Below are positions 9,401-20,900 of a stretch of DNA of 35,896 nucleotides, piece after piece. The first letter of the stretch is position 1. Every line of letters starts with the position of its first letter. Source of the DNA: Ichthyophonus hoferi (lineage: Eukaryota > Opisthokonta > Ichthyosporea > Ichthyophonida > Ichthyophonidae); NCBI GenBank assembly GCA_002751075.1, contig NAOQ01000050.1, positions 107,931-143,826 on the forward strand, written 5' to 3'. Both the position numbers and the translations under genes were made by a program. The notes beneath the pieces were generated by a model. It worked only from the letters and a program-made list of their open reading frames with translations, did not search any database and was not told where the DNA came from.

Positions 9401-12400
9401 CATAAATAATGAGTACCGCTTGTGGCGCATACAAAAACAATTAATTTGTGTGGGTACGGGCAGGAAGCCGGCAAATGCCCAGGTGAATACGTAAGAGCCA
9501 CTATAGACAGGGTAAGAAAGCGATTGATGTTACTCATTCACCATTTACTTCTCTAAATTATTCCAGGTCTTTTTTTTTCTTTTTTTCTTACTGTTATTGA
9601 GCTAGTGCATTGCCCTTTGTCAAGCGTTATTCTCGTTGTATCTACCTGTATAAGCAATTGACTTTTTGTTGTTTACTAATACATGTATGTTCCAATCATT
9701 CCATGTCTTACGTTTCCCTTTTACGCTTATAAAAATATACTATTTTTCCCTTCATACATAGTTTCTACCTTATAGCCTGTCTATGCAATTTAACACTGTA
9801 TTCCACCATCCTGCTTTCTATCGATACTACTTAGATATTTTTATAGTAACATGTTTAGGTTCCCACCCGTACACACCATGCATACATATATGGCCGACAC
9901 TCATTATCTTGACCAGCTATTGATTACATATATGTAAAATGCTGATTGCACATCTTATACAATAAAGTCCAGAGTAGGACACTTAAACCTCCCCGAGTAT
10001 ATGGGGTTTAACGTATATATATACCACATCATATATTTGGGACCGTTTATACTGGAGTATATATAAGCAGTTTACCTTCATACCGCACAAGGTATAAGAA
10101 TAAATAATACCCGTGGTAAGGTTACGTAAGTAACTTAATTACCATATACATGAACAATCATGTTATGGTAATCTAATTACCATAAGGCCTGCAACATACC
10201 GACCCGATTATCTCTCACTTGTCGGGACAAGAGATGCAATATTTAGTGAATATTTTTCACCTTACATATCCAGCCATTATTCTAATGTTTAGCGTAAGCA
10301 ATACTTTCTCCATCGACTCAAAATCATCAACTGGCCTATTACGTTTATCTTTATTATCACCAAATACTGTCAATTTATAAACCATAGAGAAGCCCATAGC
10401 ATCAGGCTAGATACCAGTAACGTCTCTAATGTAATTTTAACTTCAGACACTATATATTATCATACAAACCCAAGGCATAATCCTCTTATAGGCATCTTGT
10501 CTGACACCACATTAACCAACCATTCTTTAGTCTGTTGAAGGAGACGATATTGAGATTCAAAAGGAAAAGGCAGAGGAACAGCGATGGGTCTATGCTGTAT
10601 TCTTTGGTCTCTTGTTGCTAACACAGTTTACATCTTATATGATTAAGCAACTGAATATATATATTATTAGTGATGCAGGTGAGGTTTCCCCTACTGACTT
10701 TATTATTTTCTTCTCATTCATACATATATGTAGAGCTATACGTACACATTGTAGATTATACACGTGTAAAGGTGCACAACTAACTGCACACAAACAAACA
10801 TTTATATATAATTATAGAAAATTGTTTTAAATATATTATATTATAATATGCTAATATATACATATATTAACATATGCCAATATACGTGTATAGATATATG
10901 GTTTTAGATACAAATAAACTATGGACGTACACGTAAATGTACATATATACTAAATAGAAATACACACGAATCATGCACACACATTAGGTAGTCAGATTAA
11001 TGACGGACGATCTGTAGAAACCGCATAAATATTTTAGTATTCGTGTCCCCCTTCTTCTTCTCCAACAACAATACTTGAATTTTCATTTCTTTCTATTTAG
11101 GACATGCAATATTGATGTGTTGCTTATAAGAAATAGGATAGCACTAACTATGTTTTATAATCCCATTAATGGCGTATTTCCATAATTTCAATTTCAATTA
11201 AAGACTGTTAAGATAATATGCAAGTCATACAATGTCTTACCTCGTTGGTTCTAAATTGAATTAGATGATTAAGTACGAATTAATTGCAATTGCGATGTGT
11301 AATTGATGCTTTAAAATATAATTTTTATTTTGTATTGGATTCTAGAACCGCGGTAAAATAATCCATATCTCCAATTATCATAGAGATTTATAAGAGGATT
11401 CTATTGGTAGGTCTTTATGCAACTATCCCTACCATTTGCACGTATTCCTAGACCTCCGATTTATTTTTTATTTTTTAAGCAATACCTAATGTCTTTTTCC
11501 TCTTTGCATATTTAATTTGATCATTTGTTTTCCAGTGGAATGATAGCTCACTCTACTCTGTTCCACAGCGGCTACCATTGCTATCGGAGCTGTAGCCAGT
11601 GGCATCTACCATTTAGTCCTTGATAAGACGGTAAGGTGATAAATAGGTACAGACTGGTTAGTTTACTTATTTTTTGCTTTAGGCTACTTTTCTTTCACTC
11701 ATCATCTATTGGTTAGGTCCTTGTTTATTTTAATGAACGTATGTTTACACTTGAAGAGGGGAAAAGAAAAGGAGTGAGATAAGAAAGAGAAATAATATTA
11801 AATAAAACAATACACAGAAAACGGAACTGCATGTATATTTGTGTGGATGTCAGTGCCGGCATGTGTGTACGTATATATATACGCTTTTAAATTTGCTTAT
11901 ATACGAATACAGGTGGCCTAATACATTTAAATATTTATCCCAGCGTCTATGCAGTTTTGTCTATGAAAGATGTGGGGAGGTTCAATGTGTGCTGTAATTC
12001 CATATAGTCACATTATTTGTTTACCTATCCTATAAACTATAGCTTAAGGTTTCACACAGGGTATAGTAGTTAGCCAATAGACTATGCCACACTGCTATCA
12101 TGCATAACTGATAACTTACCACACTGAACAATTTGATTGGTTTGCCTTAAATGTATGATGCTGTTGGAGCCAATCTAGTAGGTGGCGTTTCTGTTAATAC
12201 AGCTATACATATGGTTATACATTGATTGAATAGACAATGGACCTCAAAATTAAAACTATTAAAGGCTTGCGTTCGAAGTTATTAGCTAGCTTGTTTTCCA
12301 TCGAATACCAATGCAAACGAACAAATGTGAGAAATAACTTCTGACTATATAGGTTACTACTATATTTATTTTAATAGTTAGTGGTAAGGTGAAAAGGAGA

Positions 12401-12900
12401 GGGAGAAGGAGAGGCCACAACAAAAGCATATGAAAATAACTGAAAAATTGTGATGCACCACTGCTTGACTGAAGTTAAAAGTTGACGTAAAAAATAAATA
12501 CTACTAATTAACTAGCCCCAAATCTTTAGGTAGTGTATTACAGTTTGGGTTTTTAACTCTGTAATACTTTAATTTGGTTTGGTGTAGAGGTTTCTTTGGC
12601 TAGGCTGACGGTAGGAACAACACTTAGTGCTGATTCGCTTTCAATGTATATTAATGAATGGGAATAATGAAACCTGATATAAGGGTGGGTAATGATAAAG
12701 ATCACTGCGTTCGATCCATCATTATTTTTCTATATCCTGCTGCCTTGCATCATCTTCGAGTCTGGATACACTTTTCATAAGGTATTGATTGTTTATATCT
12801 TCTTTTGTTTACTTACTGAATTTTTATTATTTTTCTCTCCTATCCTTTCTACTTTATATATACTCTTATTACAGGCTGTTACATGGATTGTACAATACAT

Positions 12901-12931
<31 letters not shown>

Positions 12932-15900
12932 ATACACAAATGTTATCAAGCACGCCTTCCTGCATACATGCGTGTATTATAACATATATTTTGCTTTTAT
13001 ATATTTACCATACAAGCCATATCCATATGAGATAAGGTTTATACATAAATAATGGGACATTGAGCGAGAGAACGAGAAAGGAGATATTCCATCTCCAGAA
13101 CACATATCTTCCTGTTATTGCTATGTTATTCATATCACATGTAATAAACAGGTACTTTAATATTTACTTGAATAGGTATGGTAATATCGTAAACAAGTTT
13201 TATTGGAACCCAGCTCTGGGTACTATAATATACATTCCATTGTATGGTATTCATATATCACGTCTTCTTATAATACACATGCGTGGAATATGCCTACACG
13301 GCAAAGGAAAACTCTCACATGCATTCATACACATTCTTTTATTTACGTATACTCAATCGTTAACATATTACAAAACTCCCATTTCAGAAATCGTTTTTCT
13401 CCAACTTTGGCAGTATTTTCATGTATGCGATCATGGGTTGTCTTGTTTCTTCGCTGGTGACTGGTGGAATTATGTTTAGCGTTTCCCAGATTCCCTTCCT
13501 CACGAGGGTAAGCTATTGGCGGACTATCATACCTTTCTCATGCACTTCTTACATACCCCACCCCCCTTTACACCACTTGGTAGTACTTTGCTCTGTATGG
13601 CCGTAAGATGGGATAGTGTATGGTTTTTTACCATTCTGGTATATACTTGGGATGAATAACGCAATACGGTTCTAATTAATTATATGATAAACATAGCCGA
13701 AAACATTTCAAACCCATATTGTTTGTAACTTATTCTTCCTTCTCTCACAATACTATTACATACTATATATAACAATAACAAGGCTGGTTTATAAAATGTA
13801 AATATTCTTTGATTTGACACCATTTTATTAACTACTTATACTTTGGTTTATACACACTTACCCTAATACAGGTTAAACCGTGGTCGTTGTACGAATCACT
13901 GGTGTTCGGGTCTCTTATTTCCTCTACTGACCCAGTAGCTACCCTAGCCATCTTCTCCAGCCTCAATGTACGTTTTGTCTATTTTTAGTGATGTATAATG
14001 TATTGTAGTATCTGGTTGCATGTTGGAGTATGAAGTGCCGTAAAGTGATGCCCCAGTGCTCTGTTTTAGCATGTAATTTAAATTTGAAACACACGACATG
14101 ACACATGTATATGTAGATTTTACTAGTGGTCAGGGGAGTAGTGTTGCTAGGCAATTATTGCTATATAGTTGATTTTATTACATGATCATCGTGTTATATG
14201 TATGCCATGCCCTATGAAAAATGATTCCATTTAATACATTCCAGTTTTCGTCTATAGTCAGAACACCTGGACTATATCTATAAATGTAATGAATATATCT
14301 GATACGGTACACATTGACATGTCTATGGATGATGAAGTTAGAGGCAACTCAGACAGGATAAAAATATATATCAATTATGTCACATATACTGACCATGATG
14401 TGATTGTTGCAATATCAGGCGGATGATACGCTGTATGGCCTGGTATTTGGCGAGAGTGTTATGAACGATGCTGTCTCTATTCTTCTTTACAGGTATGTTT
14501 TTATTTTATTTTTTTAATATTTGCGTCTATAAACAGGGGCATTCTGCAATCATCGTTTGTTTGTTTACTTAAGAATCTTTGCCCTAGCTACCATATGCCA
14601 TGTACCTATATATTACTTAATTAGTTACTTTAACATAATATAAAACACACAAGTAGAGTGCCCTGTAAGCGATTACTTCTGGTATAGTCTTATCTTTCCA
14701 GTACTATGTATGTTCTTACAGCTATTTCCTGCTTATTAAAGCTAATTATGCACATTCTTTCACTCCAGAGTACTTCAGTCCTTTGAGGAAGACTCCTTTG
14801 GCAGCCACAAACTACCAGGTGCCATCGGAATGTTTTTCGTAGTATTTTTTGGCTCACTGTTATTTGGAATGATTACATCTATGCTACTATCATTGGTAGG
14901 TATTACTATTTTCCTCTTTTTATCTCTTTGGTTAGTTTCATTTCTATTTTTCATTATAATTTTTGATACGTACATACAGCTATATATAGTTATGTTTCTA
15001 TCAAGATATATGTATTGCATCCAAAGGTGCTTTACATGCACATGCTATATTTTCTTTTCCTTCTCTACTCTTATTTGCCGTCTTTATATCTTATAATACA
15101 ATCTAAAAGGCCTACCCTTTATTACTTAGGAGTTATTGAAATGCTCTTAAGGTAATATAACTTTAATTGCTTGTGCAAGGTCTTTGTTTCTATATATATA
15201 TATATATATATATAAAGTTTATAACACCCAATATATCCGTTTATTCTCTTTATTTAGCACTGCATTCCTCTTATTATTGAATCTTTGATTGTTTACTAAT
15301 GCATGTGCTAGATTCTGATTTAATGATTAGATTTTTCTGCACATATAACATTATATAAAAAACATTCACCAAGAAAGGGAAGGAATGGGATCTTTGATCA
15401 GATCACAAATAAACGATCACAAATAAACGAACTAATTTGTCATCAATGGGGCAAGACGATAGGACACATCACAATGTAATGGCACTATAGCCATGTCTAA
15501 ATCAGCTATTATGTATATGGATATGTAGATATGTATGTATAATTGATAAGATAATCGAATGTTTTTCTTTCTATATACATGTCTTGTTTTATATAGTGAT
15601 GTTGAATTATGTATTACCCTGTAGTTTTAGGTTTTATTTCTCCCCCTCTCCCATTATTTTTTCTGTTGTCATAGTCATATATCTTTGAATCTCATCTTGA
15701 ATCTATTGATACCATCTATTGGTAACTGATATAGTTGTGCAGTCCACTCAACTTATAATATTCTTGCACTTATTTAGGTCATTGCTGTTTTATCACAAAA
15801 AGGTCTTTTATCTATGTTTCTATTCTGTTGATTTATAGTTTATTTCTATTGGTTCGTTGTAATTTTAGACGCTTAGGATTTTTAATAAAAGCGTTGGATT

Positions 15901-17815
15901 GGTTAACTCTTTTAAAAGTTGATCATCTGGGTAATATTCAGAAGATTATGATTGTATTAACGTATAATGTCCTTACTATTACACTGGTGTCAAAATAGTG
16001 AAATGAAGCTAGGACTATAATAATATAATAGCATGATAATAATAAACAACTTGCACATTTACCTTCCAGGAATTATATATATATAAAGTAGTGCCGTGCC
16101 TGAGTATTCCTTCTCCTACTATCTTCTATAGTGTTAATTCATTCTTTTTCCTCCTTTAATGTTTTTCTCTTTCTCTTGTTACTTTAAATTTCAATCTATA
16201 TAGCATTGCACATCTAACTATTTGTTGTGGTTGGTTGTTGGTTTTAATGTGAGTTTCAATGTTGGTTTTAATCCTTGTTTTAATTCTTATTATCATACGT
16301 ACTATTGTACATCTTATCATACATATTATTCTATATACTATCATATATACTATTCTACATATTATCTTACGTACTATCCTATATAGTATCCTACATACTC
16401 ATACAGAAGTGACAACACTAATATATTATTATGGTGGTGATCTATGTAGTTGATGAAACATTCAAGGATTCAAAACCAGCCATCCATGGAAATTCTTGTA
16501 CTCCTTCTGGTTGGATATTCCTGCTATATCATATCCGAGTTAATATTACTCTCTGGTATGGCCCACCCGTATTGTTTCTCTTTTCTCACTACCACAGTTT
16601 AATGTTAGTCCTCGTACTTACGTTCTTGCATGTACAATTATTATTAAAACACACTACTTTAGACATGTCCATACCTTTACAAATTCTTATATTCATATGG
16701 AAAAATACACATCAAAATACACACACAAATGATTCAGCGGTGATCTTGTTGGAAACATGACAGTATTCTCATGCAGTATATACATCGCTGTGCTATAGTA
16801 GTACATGTTTTATATGATTACAGTGTGATGGGGCTATCGTGTTGTTCACATTCTTCCTATATTGACGGCGATTAACTATATTTGTTATTTTGACCTTTAC
16901 CCATGTGCATATACACACAAAGAATAAACAAACTAGATTGGACATTTTGTAGACTTGTTTACATTCATATAATTAGGGCATATACCTATCAAAAAATATA
17001 ATTGTACATATAGCTATGGCCACATTGTCAATGATATGTTTACTCTGTTCACAGTGATACAAATACATTTTTTAACATTGTCTTACTATACCCAGGTATT
17101 GTTGCTATATTTTTCTATGGGTGTGGTTGTCGTCACTATACATACTATAATTTATCCAAGAGCTCAACGGATGGATCGTTGCTTCTATTTCGAGGTAGGC
17201 TACTTTAAACTATGGTTGGATTTGTTTGTCGCCTTTGACAATGTAACTATAACATAACATAGCACGTCATATTATGTTGTATGTGTTTTCTTGTACTAAT
17301 ACTTCAATTGCAACACCTGTATATGTATGTATACTTGATTGAGACCACACGGTAGAAGAATATACATGAACCATGAGAGTAAGATAATAAAATAAAGAAA
17401 CCGAAGAAGCCGGGCTTTTAGGTAGCTAGGACATATACTCACGTGTATATTACTGCATATTACCATATATAGTACTATCAGATGCCTCCGAGACTTTTGT
17501 GTTCCTTTACTTGGGCCTCTCTTTCTTCCCATTGGCTCAAGGGTACCGACCGGGATACATCCTATTTGCTATTGTAATATTCCCTTGGTTTGATTGCACT
17601 ATATATCTACATTTTTTGTGAATACATTTATTGTAGGTAGACTTTGGGTTTATAAACGTTTGGTTCTCTTTATAATTTTACATACATGCATACATTCATG
17701 CCTACCTACCTATCTACTCACCTGCCTCCCTACTTACGTACTTACTTACTTTCTTTCTTGCTTGCTTTCTTTCTTACTTATTTACTTACTTACTTACTTT
17801 CTTACTTACTTACTC

Positions 17816-17852
<37 letters not shown>

Positions 17853-17853
17853 A

Positions 17854-17903
<50 letters not shown>

Positions 17904-20900
17904 GCATTCTATATTACATACTATCATACTTGCTACTATAATACCTGGCCTATTTTTACCATATTTCCTTATTACTATGCACAATATATCATTGTGGCTA
18001 ACACCGTACCATTCATTCATACAGCTAGCAGTCCTGATAGGTAGAGCAGTCAACATCTTTCCCATCTCAATGCTAGTCAATCTCTTCCGCGTCAAGAAGG
18101 TGACGTTTAAAATGCAAATGATGTTATTCCATGCAGGTAGGTTGGTAGTCTTTATCTTGATGATTGCACTTCCCTCTCTCCTCTTCTATCTCCTATTTCT
18201 TGTGTGGTTATTATAAGTTTTCTCTCTTTATTTATTTATTTTTTTATCTTTTTTTCTAGCTTTATTTATATGCGTAATCTTTCCTTGACATAACTTTGCA
18301 TATAGTGATACAGTGTTCTACTTTCAGGATTACGCGGTGCTGTAGCCTATGCCTTAGCCACGGACGTAGACCAAGATGGGTCGAGAGGGTAGGGACAGTG
18401 TTGAAAGAGAATACCTATAATATCTACTGTTATTCACTACACTGTGGCTTTATTTAGAGCACAGGTTGATAATATTGAAATGCATTTATATTTTGTGCTA
18501 CATTTTGTGGTATTTACCTTATGGCCAATATAGTATGTTTTTGTTAGTATGCCATTTTTGATTAAATAGCAAATCAGTAAAGAATATAGTGTTATTAGGT
18601 TTACAGGTTTTTAGTATTGTGGATGAGAGTTTTAATTGAGATTTATGTTACGTTAGATAGATAGCCTGTGTGATGCGTATGATAGACTTGATTCTTATTA
18701 GTTAATAAAAAGCGGAATTTGTTTTACTCCATTTGGCATTTACTCTATGCTCATTTGGTATATATTATTTGTTAGTGGGTTTGCATTGCTGGATATATTT
18801 GTATGAGATAATATGGGGAATAGATATTTTATTGTATCGTGTTGTATTGTGTTGTGTTGTATTGTATTGCGTATTATATTATATTCTAGTATATTATATT
18901 GTATTACATTATATTATGTTGTATTATGTTATGTTGTATTATATATAGACAAATGCCAAATAATATTAAAGACTTACTTTGATAACCTACCAGGATTCGA
19001 TCTACAACCCAGGTTGTCGTTCTATTCACAGGTATACCAGCCGACCAATCCATTCGTTGCAGCATATTCTTATGCTATCTTTTCTTCATATCTTGTGTGC
19101 TTTGCTTTCACGTTTATACTATATCAAATAAATTATTTTATCATACCGTATTCTCCACTCATAATAGTTTTTTCACTTTCCTCCTTACCTTTTTCTCCTT
19201 TTCTTGAGTTTCTAATTTAATAATGTGATACTAAATATTTCCTTTATTTATAATGTAATGCAGTACCTGCACCTTCAAGCACTGATAATTAACCTCTTCT
19301 TGTTTAAAATATAACGTTATCCCACTGCTTACTATTGCCCATTATGCTGTTGTATTCTTATATTCTTCCATATTGTTTGTATAGTGTTGAGGTTTACACT
19401 TAATATATACGTGTGTGTGTGTTTGGGGGGGGGGATTCGTGATTCTTCCCAGTATCTAATGGGTGGTAATGTTTGCATGATCTGGTTATAGCTGTCAATT
19501 GATTGGGTTAAATGGTGAATATGAGGCTGGACAGAGCCAGTAAGAGATTAGAGTTTCACTTAGAAAATGGGTTTTAGTGATATATTTCTGGTTAGATTGA
19601 TGGAAAGCAATTCCCTCCAATCATAAAATTTGATAGCGAGGTTGTTATACATGCCCTCCCATAGTTGTCATAGGGCCTTGTGGTATTGGTCAGTGAGTTG
19701 ATAAAAGATTAATTGGTCCAATCATACTTGATCTCTGTGAGGCCTATGTTACTGATATAGCAATGGCCAGTAAAACAGAGTAGGGCTAGCATGATATTAA
19801 TACCAACCAATTATTACTAACAATACCCTGCAATATACCTATTCTTATCCAGTGGTTGTGCTTGGCGGGAGCACTGCCCCTCTTCTTAAAAGCCTTCGCC
19901 TAACCAAGGACGACACACGTGACCTAGTTAGCTCATCCAATGAGGTGAGCATTGTGTACAAACTATGTTCATTGCATATTCTTCGCTATATTGTGTGTTT
20001 TGTTGTTTTCTCCTATCGGTTAGCCGCCTCATATTATCATTATTATAGCATGTCTTCCCTCCTCCCAACTTTTACTCTTATGTATTCCCACATTCTTACT
20101 CTGGTCCACTTTACGTGCTTCTTCATTTAAATAATTTATACAATCTATTAGTAAAAATATTAACTGGTCTAGATTTGTAACCATGATCTTGTAGACCTCG
20201 TACCACATCTTCCTTTTTTCTGTAGCTCAATCCCTCCCATTCTAATTACCGACCGTGTTTTAGTAATTTAAAATACCTTTCCCCATCCCTCCACTAAACA
20301 TCTCGTACTTCTCATACCATTATGATTAACTATTATGCCGATCTGCATCAATTAAATCTCTACTAAAATAGAACCTGATTATTGTTGACTGTAGCAAAAG
20401 CCTGCAAGACAAAAACTCTGTAGTTTTGTATTTTAGTAGTGTCTTTGATATTCTATTTTTAGGTTATCATTGACCTTTCCTTTTTTTCTAAGTTCTTATC
20501 GCATTTTTTATGCTTTTATAACTGTTATTTATTTTTCTTTTTAAGTCGTTCTAATTAACTAATAAGATGAGTAATTATTAACATTATGGCACCGTCCAAT
20601 ATGGTATGACTCTATGATAAACTCGCCCTGTTCATACATGCTTTCTAACCCAGTTCTACCCATATATACGTATACGTATTTTTTTTTCTTGTTCATTGCT
20701 ATTTCCATCATGCATATCATATATCATCTTCATATTCAGAAGGGTTACGTACAGGTACTTGATAGCGACCGTGAAACACCAACTCCAGACCCCATAGAGT
20801 TAGAGACTAATGGTACGTACATATAGTTCACCTTTCTCATGCGTAGTGTATGAGATACCATTTACTTCTAAATATGCATGTGCTTGTGCAGCTTTATCTT

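Noticed and set aside
9258-9537. Two overlapping minus-strand frames of 60-91 codons
   Set aside because: They are low-complexity CA/TG-rich translation inside an exchanger intron, with no family resemblance.
8785-10530. A missing exon carrying copper ligands between exons 3 and 4
   Set aside because: I scanned intron 3 for an in-phase exon with a Cys/His motif. The few AG-to-GT candidates (for example near 9465 and 10060) were too short, out of phase or lacked the motif.
13060-13479. 139-codon plus-strand frame
   Set aside because: It overlaps exon 7 in a different frame and has no homology. The true exon is 13388-13507.
16815-16855. Possible exchanger exon beginning TGTGATGGGG after an AG
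   Set aside because: It has an immediate stop in the required phase. The exon at 17096-17194 fits the phase and matches NHE8 (GIVAIFFYG, HYTYYNLS).
17594-17941. 115-codon plus-strand frame rich in Leu/Thr/Tyr
   Set aside because: It is a translation of the (TTAC)n tract, which is open in every frame.
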